Shown: in pieces, positions 36,651 through 46,466 of the stretch
Position numbering within the stretch: position 1 is the first letter of the stretch
Layout of the letters: each line of letters begins with the position of its first letter
Origin: Bin87 sp965217175
GTDB lineage: Bacteria > Chloroflexota > Dehalococcoidia > Lucifugimonadales > UBA3495
Assembly (NCBI GenBank): GCA_965217175.1
Contig: OZ244251.1
Location: forward strand, 3,038,001-3,102,000
Reading direction: 5' to 3'
DNA length: 64,000 nt
Program-made: the position numbers and the translations under genes
The notes under the pieces: model-generated
Seen by the model: only the letters and a program-made list of their open reading frames with translations
What the model was told of the DNA's origin: nothing
Database searches by the model: none

Positions 36651-37643
36651 TTACTCAAGCCCACCCAAACCCGGGATTATGGTTTCCCGGAAGACTTCCA
36701 CCTCGGCCCGCGGAATATCGTAACCACCCTCCTGGGTGTGGGTGGGGAAGATGAAGACGTGGTCAATACCCGCTTCGTGCCGGGCCCGCTTCAACCTGGA
36801 CAGGCATTCATCAGGCGTGCCGAACAGGCCGAAGGCATCGCATATTTCGGCCGCCTGTGTGTCGCTGACGCCCTCGGGGTCGAAATCGTCGGCCAGGTCG
36901 ATGCCGGCCTCTCGCAGCCAGACCAGGTTGGAGTCGCTGGGGTATTTCAGGTACGGCTGATCAGGTCGGAACCATTGCTGGGGAAAACGACGGGCGGCGC
37001 GGCCATCATCCGACACCGTGGTTGGGGTGATGAAGATCGTCTGGAAACCGTTGAGGTTGCGTCCCGCTCGGGCCGCTCCGATCTCCAGCCGCCGGCGCGC
37101 CGCATCGACCGACCGAGGATGGAGTCCGACCAGCAACAGGGCGCCGTCGGCAACTTCCCCGGCCAGCTCCACCATCCGCGGACCGGCGGCGGTCATGAAA
37201 ACGGGTGTCGGATGGGGGCTCAAATTACGGAGACGGGTTTCGACTCCGTTGAATTCCACTCGCTCGCCCCGCAGCAGGCGCCGGATGGTCAGGACGGCCC
37301 GACGCATGGCCGCCACCGTGGCCCGGGGCCGCCCTATGTTGCCGACGGAGAGGTAACCGGGGCCGACGGTCAGCCGCACCCGCTCTGGTGCGATCTCCTC
37401 CAGCGAGTGGGCCAGCGAGGCCAGTACCATCGAATGACGGGTGACCGGGTTGGAGGTCGCAGGGTACAGGGTGAGCCGTGAGGTCCGCTCGGCGGCCAGG
37501 GCCAGGGTGACAAAGACGTCCCGCCCGCTGTGCTGATGATCGTGGACGCCAACACCGGAAAATCCCGCGGCCTCACATCCCGCGATGAAGTCTGCGGTCT
37601 CCTGGACCGGCAGGCCCACGGGCACCCTGATATCCACTTTCAT
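36651..37643 (-). CDS. LLM-class flavin-dependent oxidoreductase
   Basis: The 330-residue luciferase-like TIM barrel belongs to the F420/FMN-dependent 5,10-methylene-H4MPT-reductase-like branch. It begins MKVDIRVPVGLPVQETADFI and has GVGVHDHQHSGRDVFVTLAL, RVRLTVGPGYLSVGNIGRP and the late FGTPDECLSRLKR. Cofactor and substrate are not determined. I prefer ATG 37643 with AGGTGAG upstream over GTG 37652, which abuts the previous stop. It is the second gene of a two-gene operon with the binding protein at 37653. Confidence 0.82.
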   Translation of the reverse strand: MKVDIRVPVGLPVQETADFIAGCEAAGFSGVGVHDHQHSGRDVFVTLALAAERTSRLTLYPATSNPVTRHSMVLASLAHSLEEIAPERVRLTVGPGYLSVGNIGRPRATVAAMRRAVLTIRRLLRGERVEFNGVETRLRNLSPHPTPVFMTAAGPRMVELAGEVADGALLLVGLHPRSVDAARRRLEIGAARAGRNLNGFQTIFITPTTVSDDGRAARRFPQQWFRPDQPYLKYPSDSNLVWLREAGIDLADDFDPEGVSDTQAAEICDAFGLFGTPDECLSRLKRARHEAGIDHVFIFPTHTQEGGYDIPRAEVEVFRETIIPGLGGLE

Positions 37644-37652
37644 CGAACTCAC

Positions 37653-38579
37653 CTACTGTTCAGACCACAGATGGGCGAAGCGGCCGGAGACCACCTGCTC
37701 GTAGATGGCGTCGCCGGAAAGCAGGCCGGTATTCCGGCAGAACTCGTTGAGGCTGGCTACCGAATCCGGAGAGATATCTGCGGCGTAGTAGGGAGCGTCC
37801 CGCCGGACCAGGTCCTCAATCAACGCTGCCTCATCGGGCGGGAATAGCCGCCGGCCGACTTCGGCTGCCCGAGACGGTTCGGCGCGCAGCGCTCTTTGCG
37901 CCGCCACGACCGCCCGCACCGCCCCTTCGGCCGTCGCGACGGACTCTTCAATTAGCCCGTCCGTGGTGACCAGCGCCGCAAAGGTGTAGTCCCTGGCCGC
38001 CGGTGGGCCCAGTCCTTGCCTCGGGTCGAGCACCACTTTGCCTATCCCGCTCCGCACCGCCACCTCGGCTCCCATGGCGTTGGCCCAGAACCCGTCGATT
38101 ATTCCATCCTCCAGGGCTTGGGCGGCATGAACGCCGAAGGACACGCCGGCGGCGTCGCTGCCGGTTACCGGAGCCAGCGTTACGTCGCCCGCCGCGGGAT
38201 CCACACCCGCCTCGGCCAGCAACCGGCGCAAGGCCGCGTCGGGTCCCGGGGCTGCTCCGATGCGCAAACCCCTGACCGCCGCAACGTCCCCCGGCTGGAC
38301 CCCCAGGTCGGAACGCAGCACCAACAACCAGAAGGTGTGCTGGGACAGGGCGGCCAACAGTTTGGCGCCCTGCCAGCAGGGGAAGGCCGACAGGGTGGCA
38401 TGGGCGGGACCGGCCACGAAATCGACGCGACGGTCCCGCAATGCCTCCATGGCCCGTCCCACCGGGAAGACCATCTCCAACTCCGCATCAAGCCCCTGGG
38501 CCTGGAAGAACCCCAGCTCTATGGCGGCAACCGCCGGAAAGTAGGAGTTGGACACCAGGTCGGGTACCGCGATGCGCAT
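37653..38579 (-). CDS. NMT1/THI5-like ABC-type substrate-binding protein
   Basis: The 308-residue protein has the SsuA/TauA/ThiY-type binding fold: VSNSYFPAVAAIELGFFQAQGL, RVDFVAGPAHATLSAF and FGVHAAQALEDGIIDGFWANAM. It lacks a signal peptide and lipobox, so as written it would be cytoplasmic, and no ABC permease or ATPase lies nearby. It may act as a soluble binding protein or enzyme for the adjacent flavin oxidoreductase. Its stop is directly followed by that gene. Confidence 0.75.
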   Translation of the reverse strand: MRIAVPDLVSNSYFPAVAAIELGFFQAQGLDAELEMVFPVGRAMEALRDRRVDFVAGPAHATLSAFPCWQGAKLLAALSQHTFWLLVLRSDLGVQPGDVAAVRGLRIGAAPGPDAALRRLLAEAGVDPAAGDVTLAPVTGSDAAGVSFGVHAAQALEDGIIDGFWANAMGAEVAVRSGIGKVVLDPRQGLGPPAARDYTFAALVTTDGLIEESVATAEGAVRAVVAAQRALRAEPSRAAEVGRRLFPPDEAALIEDLVRRDAPYYAADISPDSVASLNEFCRNTGLLSGDAIYEQVVSGRFAHLWSEQ

Positions 38580-38761
38580 TGGAGTTATCTCCTGGCCCTT
38601 GGCCGGAAATCAGAGTGCAGGGTCGGGCCAAGTTTACCACCGGCCCGGCAACCAGTATCCTCTTGATAGGACTGATGCGGCCGGCGGGTTGGCCGGTCAA
38701 ATACCCATTCGCCGATCATCGTAGCGGCGGCTTCAGTTCAAGCAATTGGGAGGAACGCCCC

Positions 38762-39850
38762 ATGACTACGTCCTACCGTCCCACTGGATTGGTCCGCTAC
38801 CACGCAACCGGCGCGTACCGGGGGTACACCCTGTTCTCCCCGAACGGCAGGGACGACGCCTACCTGATCGACATGGCAGGCAACTTCGTACACCGTTGGC
38901 ATCATCCCGGCGGCATCGCCTATGGCTTCCTGCTGGACAACGGGAACCTGCTTTTTCGTGATCAAGGTTCCAACCCGCCCGGCGCCGACCATATCCGGGA
39001 ACTGGACTGGGACAGCAGGTTGGTCTGGGAATATCACAACCCCAGCCTGCGGCGCCACAGCCGCCTTCCCAACGGCAACAACCTGTTCCTGTTGCAACGC
39101 GACCGGATATCCGCGGAACTGACCCGGAGGGTTCGTGGAGGCTTCACCACGCCCAACGACCCGGAACAGATGGCCGGCGACCAGGTGGTGGAGGTTACGC
39201 CAGACGGAAGCGAGGTGAGCGTTTGGCGGTCCGCCGACCACCTGGATCCGGAAACGGACGTGATTTGCCCCCTGGAAAGGCGCGATGCCTGGGGAGGCGC
39301 GAACGACCTCACGGCCTCGCCGGACGGCAGCACCTTCCTGATCAGCTTCCGCGTCCTTGACACCGTGGCGTTGGTGGACCGTTCGACAGGGGAGATTACC
39401 TGGAAGTGGGGGCCGGGGAACATGTCTCATCAGCACCATCCCACCTACTTGGATAACGCAAACGTGCTGCTGCTGGACAATGGCGCCCACCGTCGGGGCC
39501 TGAGCTACTCCCGGGTCATTGAGGTGGAACCGTCCACCGGCGAGATCGCATGGCAGTACCAGGGTCTGCCGATGGTCTCGTTTTTCACCCACTTCACCGG
39601 CGGGGCGCAACGCTTGCCCAACGGCAACACCCTGATAACCGAAGGACAGCAGGGGAGGCTGTTCGAGGTGACCACCGGCGGAGAAACAGTGTGGGAATAC
39701 GTCAGTCCCTTCGTTGTCCCGTCCCAGTTCGGCATGGCCAACGGCGTGTTCCGAGCCCATCGCTACGGCCCCGACCATCCCGCGTTGCAGGGAAAGGAAT
39801 TGAATCCAGAGCGACTGGGCAATTTCAATCGGCTGTATGGAAGCTGGTGA
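38762..39850 (+). CDS. Arylsulfotransferase (ASST)-like beta-propeller protein
   Basis: The 362-residue protein has repeated propeller blades of the ASST type: GYTLFSPNGRDDAYLIDMAG, VHRWHHPGG, LVWEYHNPSLRRHS, SHQHHPTYLDNANVLLLDNG and QRLPNGNTLITEGQQGRLFEV. Paired His as in bacterial arylsulfate sulfotransferases are visible. There is no signal peptide, which is unusual for the periplasmic enzyme. ATG 38762 is preceded by GGGAGGAACGCCCC. Enzyme activity is not certain; it may only share the fold. Confidence 0.75.
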   Translation: MTTSYRPTGLVRYHATGAYRGYTLFSPNGRDDAYLIDMAGNFVHRWHHPGGIAYGFLLDNGNLLFRDQGSNPPGADHIRELDWDSRLVWEYHNPSLRRHSRLPNGNNLFLLQRDRISAELTRRVRGGFTTPNDPEQMAGDQVVEVTPDGSEVSVWRSADHLDPETDVICPLERRDAWGGANDLTASPDGSTFLISFRVLDTVALVDRSTGEITWKWGPGNMSHQHHPTYLDNANVLLLDNGAHRRGLSYSRVIEVEPSTGEIAWQYQGLPMVSFFTHFTGGAQRLPNGNTLITEGQQGRLFEVTTGGETVWEYVSPFVVPSQFGMANGVFRAHRYGPDHPALQGKELNPERLGNFNRLYGSW

Positions 39851-40043
39851 ATCGAAGGCGTCCGGCAGTTCTCGCAGGAGCACTAGCGGGTTGGCCCTCT
39901 TGCGAGGTTGGGCCGTTCCCTGGATTTACGACATCGTACGGGCGCGTGTAGACTGGCTCCAAACCCAGCCACTGGACCAACGGCAACCCGTTGGTGAATA
40001 AGCGGAGCAGTTTCCCAATCTCCATATTCCAGGAGGTCGAATT

Positions 40044-40457
40044 ATGTACAACAAGGCAATGCTCAGTCTGGAACAGGCCCAGAACGCCATTACGGCCATG
40101 ATCGCCGATTTCAACCGGGACCCCGACCGTCGCAAGGTCGATATGGCCGTGGTGGACGATGCCGGGAACCTGCTGGCCTACGCCCGGATGGACCGTTGCT
40201 TGCGGCCCACCTTCGCCATTCGCAAGGCCTACACCGCCGCGGTCCGCTCCATGGACACCGCCGCATTCGCGGAGCAGCTCAGCAGCACGGGCAGGTCGCT
40301 TGAGTCCTTCGGGGATCCCCAGTTGATATCTATACCGGGCGGAGTGGCCGTTTTCCAGGAGGGTGTGGTGGTCGGCGCCATCGGCGTGGGAGGCTTGCCC
40401 AGCGGGTTTGACGACGAATCCATCGCCAAGGCAGGGGTAGCGGCGTTGGGAATCTAA
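40044..40457 (+). CDS. GlcG/HbpS-family (DUF336) protein
   Basis: The 137-residue protein matches the GlcG/HbpS family: SLEQAQNAITAMI, MAVVDDAGNLLAYARMD, FAIRKAYTAA and the Gly-rich end VVGAIGVGGLPSG. Members bind heme or small molecules and often accompany oxidases of hydroxyacids or glycols. AGGAGG lies 8 nt before ATG 40044. Confidence 0.85.
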   Translation: MYNKAMLSLEQAQNAITAMIADFNRDPDRRKVDMAVVDDAGNLLAYARMDRCLRPTFAIRKAYTAAVRSMDTAAFAEQLSSTGRSLESFGDPQLISIPGGVAVFQEGVVVGAIGVGGLPSGFDDESIAKAGVAALGI

Positions 40458-40538
40458 CGGCGAGGGGTGATTAAGATGTCTAGCGATTTCGTGCGCAAAA
40501 AACCAGTGAACACCCATGCGGCGTGCCCGGTATCTTAT

Positions 40539-40553
40539 GATTGCGTTGCAATC
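40539..40553. promoter_or_regulatory. Inverted repeat, likely operator of the toxin-antitoxin pair
   Basis: GATTGC-GTT-GCAATC is a perfect inverted repeat immediately downstream of the AT-rich TATCTTATG, 37-54 bp before the antitoxin start. FitA/VapB-type antitoxins repress their own operon at such sites. Confidence 0.4.
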
Positions 40554-40589
40554 AAGGTGTGCTCGATCTAGTTCGTGTTGGAGATTGGA

Positions 40590-40838
40590 GTGGTGGAGGG
40601 CATTACCGTCCGAAACCTGGATGACCAGATCAAGCGGCGTCTACGCTTGGGGGCGGCGGCCCTGGGCAAGTCCATGGAGCAAGAGGCTAGGGAGATCCTG
40701 AGGCGCGCGCTGGCCGACGATCCCGCTCCGACGCAAAACCTTGGCTCTGCACTTCATGCCCTGTTCCTGCCCTACGCGGACGTTGAGCTGGAGATTCCGC
40801 CTCCAGAACCAATGCGGCAACCTCCGCAGTTCCGGTGA
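40590..40838 (+). CDS. FitA-like ribbon-helix-helix antitoxin
   Basis: The protein of about 82 residues has the FitA-type N-terminus (ITVRNLDDQIKRRLRLGAA) and the conserved SMEQEAREILRRAL helix. A C-terminal tail follows that would bind the PIN toxin. The start is GTG 40590 or 40593; GTG 40575 is also open. It overlaps the toxin start by GTGA at 40835. Confidence 0.8.
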   Translation: MVEGITVRNLDDQIKRRLRLGAAALGKSMEQEAREILRRALADDPAPTQNLGSALHALFLPYADVELEIPPPEPMRQPPQFR

Positions 40839-41247
40839 CCCTGTTGCCCACGATCGTGCTCAACACCAAAGTTGTCCTAGAGTTCATGCGGCCCAACCCG
40901 GAGCCCCGGGTGTTGCGTTGGTTGGACAGTCATTCTACTTCCGACCTGTGCGTCACCACCGTGACCCCGGCGGAGATTCTCACCGGCATCGCCATCATGC
41001 CGGAGGGCAGGCGGCGCAGGGGTTGCAAGCCGCGGCGGAGCACGCGTTCGCCGCGCGCTTCGCGCAGCTGGTGCTGACCTTCGACCGGCCCGCAGCATCT
41101 GCTTGCGCAACCATTTTCGCTGCCCGGAGCACTGGGGGTAGTCCTATCAGCCAGTCCGATCGCCAGATCGTATCCATCGCCCGATCCCGCGGGGAGGGCA
41201 TGGCGACCCGGGACGTGGGCGGGCTGGAAAGTTGCGGCGTGGATTGA
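40835..41247 (+). pseudogene. FitB/VapC PIN-domain toxin, frameshifted and with altered active site
   Basis: The first 62 codons read as a PIN toxin (IVLNTKVVLEFMRPNPEPR, VTTVTPAEILTGIAIMPEG). The rest of the family sequence (LQAAAEHAFAARFAQL...SQSDRQIVSIARSRGEGMAT) continues in another frame from about 41023 to TGA 41247. One base appears lost in the GC-rich run 41011-41022. In addition the first catalytic Asp (usual LDTN) is Asn here (LNTK). The toxin is therefore doubly disabled while the antitoxin remains open. Confidence 0.75.
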
Positions 41248-41266
41248 TAAACCCACGGACAGTGGA

Positions 41267-41476
41267 ATGACGCCAGAAGCAAAAGCACGGGCCAACATCG
41301 ACCACTTGCTGGAGTAGGCGGGTTGGCCCGTGCAGAACGCCGACGCCTTGAACCTCTACGCCAGCCCCGGCGTGGCGGTTCGCGAATTCACGCTGAAACC
41401 CGGGCCCTGAACTGCCCACCACCTCCTGTTCGCCAATCAAACGGCGGCGGGGGTGGTGCACGCCAATGCCATGGAT
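41267..41476 (+). pseudogene. Type I restriction enzyme HsdR N-terminal remnant
   Basis: The fragment reads TPEAKARANIDHLLE, a TAG, AGWPVQNADALNLYASPGVAV, REFTLKPG, a TGA, then HHLLFANQTAAGVV. This is the start of type I R subunits (TPEAKAR.NID.LLE..GW, then ALNLYASPGVAVREF). Two stops and loss of the rest show decay. No hsdM or hsdS is present. Confidence 0.65.
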
Positions 41477-41496
41477 CGGCCCAGACCGCACGCCGC

Positions 41497-42420
41497 TCAG
41501 GCGAACTTGCCGGCAATCTGGGGCGTGGTTCCCTCCTTGCCCTGCTCCATCATTTCCAGGCGGGTAGTCCGGGCCCAGGTGCGCTTGAGGTCATCTTGAA
41601 CCTTGATCTGGAGAGTGCCCAGTCCCTGGATTTCGAGATCAACTGTATCGCCGTCCTGGAAGGCGCTCAGGCCGCGGTGGTTGGTGCCGGTGGCGATTAC
41701 GTCCCCTGGCTCCAGTTCATGGATGGAGCTCACCCACTCGACGATCCTTGGGATCTGGTGGGCCATGTCGCTGGTGTTGTAGTTCTGCTTGAGGTCTTCG
41801 TTGACCCACAGCCTCACCGGCAAATCATGGGGGTCTGCGATCTCATCGGCGGTGACCAGCCAGGGTCCCATGGGAGCAAAGGTCTCTCGCGATTTCATCT
41901 GGTAGAAGGTGTTGCCGCCGGACTGCAAGCCCCGGGCGGAACCGTCGATGAAGTTCAGGTACCCAAACACATGGTCAAAGGCGTCTTCCTGGCTGACGTG
42001 GCTGGCCCGTTTGCCGATTACGAACGCCAGCTCCGCTTCGCCCTCAAAGATGGTGGCTGGAGCATCGGGCAGAACCATGGTGTCGCCATGTCCGATCACC
42101 GCGTTGGGGGATTTGTGGAAGGCGTTGATTGGAGCGGGGGCGTCCCTGGTGCCATCTTCCATGTAATTGACTGCCATGGCAACGATATTGCTCGGCTTGG
42201 GGAGCGGCGACCGTAATCTTACCGCGCTCAATGGGACGCCCTGACCGGAATCGGCGGCCTGTTGCAACGCAGTTCGGTGATCCGAGAAGTTTTCGATCAC
42301 CTGGTTAATCAGGTCCTGGGGAGAGGTATGGTTGATTCCGGCCACCGCTGCGCCAACGTCCACCACGTTCCCGTCCTTTAGACTCCCAGCTTGAAATCGT
42401 CAAAAAATACCAGCTTCATG
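41497..42420 (-). CDS. Fumarylacetoacetate hydrolase (FAH) family protein, frameshift near start
   Basis: The main frame (42366-41497, 289 aa) has the FAH fold: KPSNIVAMAVNYMEDG, the metal-binding Glu in FEGEAELAFVIGK, FDHVFGYLNFIDGSARG and LEPGDVIATGTN. Members hydrolyse or decarboxylate acyl-pyruvates and related diketoacids. The natural start is ATG 42420 after GAGGAGGAACTC; it reads MKLVFFDDFKLGV and then TAA. Adding one base near 42381 restores LKDGNVVDVG and joins the main frame. The lesion is a one-base deletion or a sequence error; no good internal start exists. Confidence 0.78.
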
Positions 42421-42642
42421 AGTTCCTCCTCGCTGCAAAATAATCACCAGGGTGTGAAACGACCCCCGGTCTGACCCCCAGAGTCCAAACATGGCAATCG
42501 TTTGATCGACGCCATTGTAGGGGTGGGTGCGATGCCGGGTCAACGCGCGGCGCCCTTCTGGTGGCGGGGTTTACACTCCTGCCCCGCATCCATCAAGACT
42601 CGGGTGTGCCGGCGCCGGTTCGATAAACTCGGAGGCGGCCAC

Positions 42643-44160
42643 GTGAGTGGAGGCATAAGCAAGACGGCAAAGCGGGAATTTTTGGAGACACTGAGAGACC
42701 GTTACCGGAGCTCCTCCAAGAAGGACAAGAGCCGGATCCTCGACGAGTTCATCGCGGTTACCGGACACCATCGCAAGCACGGCATCAGGTTGCTCGCCCA
42801 GCTTGACGATGATGAGGGTACACCGCGACCGGCACGAGGCCGGCGCATCTACGATGAGGCCATTGGAGAAGCGGTGATCGTAGTCTGGGAAGCCGCCGAC
42901 CGTATCTGCGGGAAACGTCTGATTGACGCTAAACCGGCAAGAATGCTTGACGTGGGACAGCGATGCCCCACCTGGTGGATTCCATGGAACGCCATGGGCA
43001 CCTCGCTCTCGACCCCGAGGTACGAGACCGGCTGCCGGCCGCCAGTGCAGCCACTCTCGACCGTCTCCTGAAACCCATCCGTCCCGTCGCGGGCAGCCGG
43101 CGCAAACGCCGGCGTAGGCAGTCGATGGGAATACGCATTCCGGTACGTACCTACTCCGGGGCATACTTACAATGATTGGGACCGGCCGCCGCCGGGTTTT
43201 CTGGAAATCGCCCTGGTGGCCCACTGTGGCGGTCCTTTGTCTGGGTCATTTATCCACAGCCTGGTGGCCACCGACATCTGTACTGGCGGGACCGAAGCCG
43301 TGCCCCTCCTGGCCAGGGAGCAGTCCCTGGTGGCGGCAGGACTGGAGGCCATCGGACGACAGCTGCCCTTCCCCGTCAAAGGCATCGACTCGGACAACGA
43401 CAGAGTGTTCATCAACGAGACGCTGATCAAGTACTGCGCCGAGCGGGGCATCGAGTTCACCCGTTCCCGGCCGTACCGCAAGAACCACCAGGCCTGGATT
43501 GAGCAGAAGAATGGCGCGGTGGTCCGCCGCTTCGTCGGCCATGATCGTTACTCGGGCCAAGTCGCCGGACAGACCATGGCGCGCCTTTACGAGGCGTTGC
43601 GTCGGTACGTGAACTTCGTCCAGCCCTCCTTCAAGCTGATCGACAAGACTCGGGACGGAGCCGCCACCGTCAAGCACTACAGCCAGCCCACCACGCCCTG
43701 CGACCGGCTGATCTAGCACGACGCAACCAGCGATGAAGTGAAAGACGCGCTGAAGGAGTACCGGGCCAGGTTGGATCCGGTGTTGTTGCTGCATACCATT
43801 CGTGAAGCCCAGTCAGCCCTGGTGGCGGCGACTGCTCCAGAAGTGCGGGAAACGCCAACGGGTGAAAGCCTCGAATATTTCCTCGCCAAATTGCCGAGGC
43901 TGTGGCGCCAGGGCGAGGTTCGACCTACTCACACAGCGAAAGTAAGAGGTCCGCGGCACTGGCGGGCGCGAGAAGATCCCTTCGAGGGTGTCTGGGGGAC
44001 GTGCTTATGTGGTTGCAGGCCGAACCGGATGCCACGGGCCAGGCGCTGATGGCCAGGTTGCAATCGGAACACCCGGACCGGTTCACCGAGGCACAGTTGC
44101 GAACCATGCAACGCCGGGTGAAGGAGTGGCGCGGCATCATGGCCAAAAAGCTGGTCTACG
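42643..44160 (+). pseudogene. Integrase-core (IS481/ISNCY-like) transposase, decayed copy 1
   Basis: GTG 42643 follows GGAGGCGGCCAC and starts SGGISKTAKREFLETLRDRY. The catalytic core appears in the order EIALVAHCGG, GIDSDND and WIEQKNGAVVRR. The first Asp is Ala here (EIDLV in copy 2). Further lesions are a replaced segment at about 42925-42965 resembling the element's own end, a 15-bp insertion near 43155, TAG for Gln at 43714-43716, and a frameshift near 44000. The C-terminal codons reach LVYA, where the IS5-family element begins. Confidence 0.75.
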
Positions 44161-44164
44161 CTAG

Positions 44165-45035
44165 GGCTAATCGACAATTGGACGAAACCCGGTTGTGGTA
44201 GTCGGGCAAAAACAGAGTACCAGGAGGTACAGTGAAACTCTGGCAGCAAAGTGTGGTGGAAGGGAGGTATGTGATGAGTTACCAGTTGAGCAGCACTCAA
44301 TGGCGGCAGGTGGAGAGTTTCCTGCCGGGGCGTCCCGGCTGGGTGGGCGTTACGGCCAAGGATAACCGGACCTTCGTCAACGGCGTCCTGTGGGTGCTGC
44401 GCAGCGGCGCCCAGTGGAAAGACTTGCCCCCGGGGTATGGCAACTGGAAAAGCGTCCACAAACGTTTCACCCGCTGGGCCAGGTCCGGAATCTGGGAGAG
44501 GATCTTCCAAGTGTTGCTGGATGACCCGGACAACAAGTATGTGATGGTTGATTCCACTATAGTGCGGGCCCATCAGCGGGCGGTCTGTGGCAAAGGGGGG
44601 GCCAAAGTGAGGCTCTGGGCCGCTCCCGCGGCGGACTGAGCCCCAAGATTCATCTCCTTGTTGATGCCCAGGGGTGCCCGGTGCGTTTCTCTCTCACCGG
44701 CGGTCAACGGGCGGATGTCTCCCAGGCCATACCTCTGCTGACCGGTATCGAGACTGGGGCCGTCATCGCCGACAAGGGGTATGAAAGCAACCGGGTACTG
44801 GCCTTCATCCGGGACCAAGGAGCGGAAGCGGTCATACCGCCCAAGTCAAACCGGAGGGACCCTTGGGAATACGACCGGGAACTGTATTGGGAGCGCTACC
44901 TGATTGAGCGAGCCTTCAACAAACTGAAGCAGTGGCGCCGAATCGCCACCCGGTGTGATCGCAGGAGCTTGTATTTTCTGTCGGCCCTGCACTTGGTAGC
45001 CTCTGTCATCTGGGGTTAGCAATTGTCGATTAGCC
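44165..45035 (+). mobile_element. IS5-family (IS427-like) element, 871 bp, copy A
   Basis: Inverted repeats GGCTAATCGACAATTG (44165-44180) and complement (45020-45035) are flanked by CTAG on both sides (44161-44164, 45036-45039). The copy B element at 54673-55543 has the same length and encodes the same proteins in the opposite orientation. Left flank is the 3' end of integrase-core copy 1; right flank is the 5'-truncated copy 2. Confidence 0.9.
44274..45019 (+). CDS. IS5-family transposase, two frames joined by -1 frameshift (copy A)
   Basis: OrfA (ATG 44274, GGGAGG upstream, to 44639) has the DUF4096-like N-terminal domain (WRQVESFLPG, NGVLWVLRSGAQWKDLP). OrfB carries GRSRGGLSPKIHLLVDAQG, the second Asp in AVIADKGYES and the Glu in RYLIERAFNKLKQWRRIATR. 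The frames overlap. Slippage by -1 at AAAGGGGGGG (about 44593-44602) would fuse them, as is known for IS427-group elements. Both frames are undamaged. Confidence 0.85.
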
Positions 45036-45039
45036 CTAG

Positions 45040-46466
45040 TATTACAACGACGGATGTTCAGGTTGCTGGGGCAGTCCGGCAACGATTGGGAGCAGCAGCC
45101 AGCGGTAAAAAGGAGCCGACGCATCTACGACGATGCAGTTGGTGAGGCGTTGATCGTGGTTTGGGAAGCTGCAGACCGGATCTGCGGCAAGCGGCTGAAG
45201 GCGGCGTTGCCCCACCTGGTGGAGTCCATGGAGCGCCATGGCCACCTGGATCTGGACCCTCGGGTGCGCCAACGACTGCGACGGCCAGCGCCGCCACCTT
45301 GGACCGATTGCTCCAGCCCATCAGGACACCGGAGGCCCGCCGCCTCAGACGAAGGAGGCAGCAGTCGCTGGGCCGCAATATACCGGTGCGGACCTTCGCC
45401 GACTGGAATAAGCCCCCACCTGGTTTCCTGGAAATTGATCTGGTGGCCCATTGCGGGGACAACATGGGCGGATCCTTCGTCTATAGCCTGGTGGGCCACC
45501 GACGTTTGCACCGGCTGGACTGAAGCGGTGCCGTTGCTAGCCCGGGAGCAGTCCCTGGTGGTGGCAGGACTGGAGGCGATCGGACGACAGCTGCCCTTCC
45601 CCGTCAAAGGTATCGACTCGGATAACGACGGCGCGTTCATCAACGAGACGCTGATCCAGTACTGTACCGACCATGGCATCGAGTTCACCCGGTCTCGGGC
45701 GTATCGTAGTAACGACCAGGCTTGGATCGAGCAGAAGAATGGTTCCGTGGTACGGCGCTTCGTCGGCCATGATCGTTACTCGGGCCAAGCCGCTGGACAG
45801 ACCATGGCGCACCTTTACAAGGCGTTGCGTCGGTACGTGAACTTCTACCAGCCCTCCTTCAAGCTGATCGACAAGACCCGGGACGGCGCCACCACCGTCA
45901 AGCACTACAGTCAGCCCACCACGCCCTGAGACCGGCTGATCCAGCACGACGCAACCAGCGATGAAATGAAAGACGCGTTGAAGGAGTACCGGGTCGAGTT
46001 GGACCCGGTGGCGCTGCTGCACGCCATCCGGGAAGCCCAGTCGGCCCTGGCGGCGGTTACGTGTGCCGAAATCCGGTCCACTCCCAGCGGCGAGAGCCTG
46101 GAACAGTTCCTGGCCAAGTTGCCCGATTTGTGGCGTCAGGATGCAGCGCGCACCTCACGGAAACGGCGGGTGCAACCGCCCCGCACCTGGCGAACTCGGC
46201 CAGACCCTTTCGAGGGAGTGTGGTGCGACGTGCTGTCCTGGTTGCAGGAAGACCCTGACGCCAAGGCCATCGCCCTGATGAACCGGCTGAAGTCCGCCTA
46301 TCCCGACCGTTTCAGCGACACTCACTTGCGCACGTTGCAACGTAGAGTGCAGCAGTGGCGCGGCATCATGAGCAAAGAGCTGGTCTACGCCGCGGCTGGT
46401 GAGCCCATGGCAGGACTCCCTGCAATGCCGGAATTAGCGCTGGTTGGGGCGGATCCCAGATGCTAA
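45040..46466 (+). pseudogene. Integrase-core transposase, decayed copy 2 (5' truncated)
   Basis: The sequence starts at about the 50th codon of the family protein, right after the IS5 copy, and reads RRIYDDAVGEALIVVWEAAD. It keeps the catalytic Asp (FLEIDLVAHCG), GIDSDND and WIEQKNGSVVRR. Lesions are a frameshift pair around 45290-45480 and a TGA at 45927-45929 where copy 1 has Cys. The last part (46008-46400) is open to the family C-terminus. It is not a direct continuation of copy 1. Confidence 0.75.

Noticed and set aside
36564..37481. Long + strand open frame of 305 codons
   Set aside because: It is antisense to the luciferase-like gene, which has clear family motifs; the + frame has none.
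41323..42216. Long + strand open frame of 297 codons
   Set aside because: It is the antisense shadow of the FAH gene plus the hsdR remnant.
43714..43716. TAG in transposase copy 1 as evidence of TAG recoding
   Set aside because: The position is Gln (CAG) in copy 2, not Trp as in the membrane protein, and the gene has lost a catalytic Asp. No consistent meaning for TAG exists.
45927..45929. In-frame TGA at a Cys position in integrase-core transposase copy 2, a possible third Sec codon
   Set aside because: The copy has other lesions and a truncated start, the Cys is not catalytic, and only a 4-bp hairpin follows. It is an ordinary nonsense mutation.
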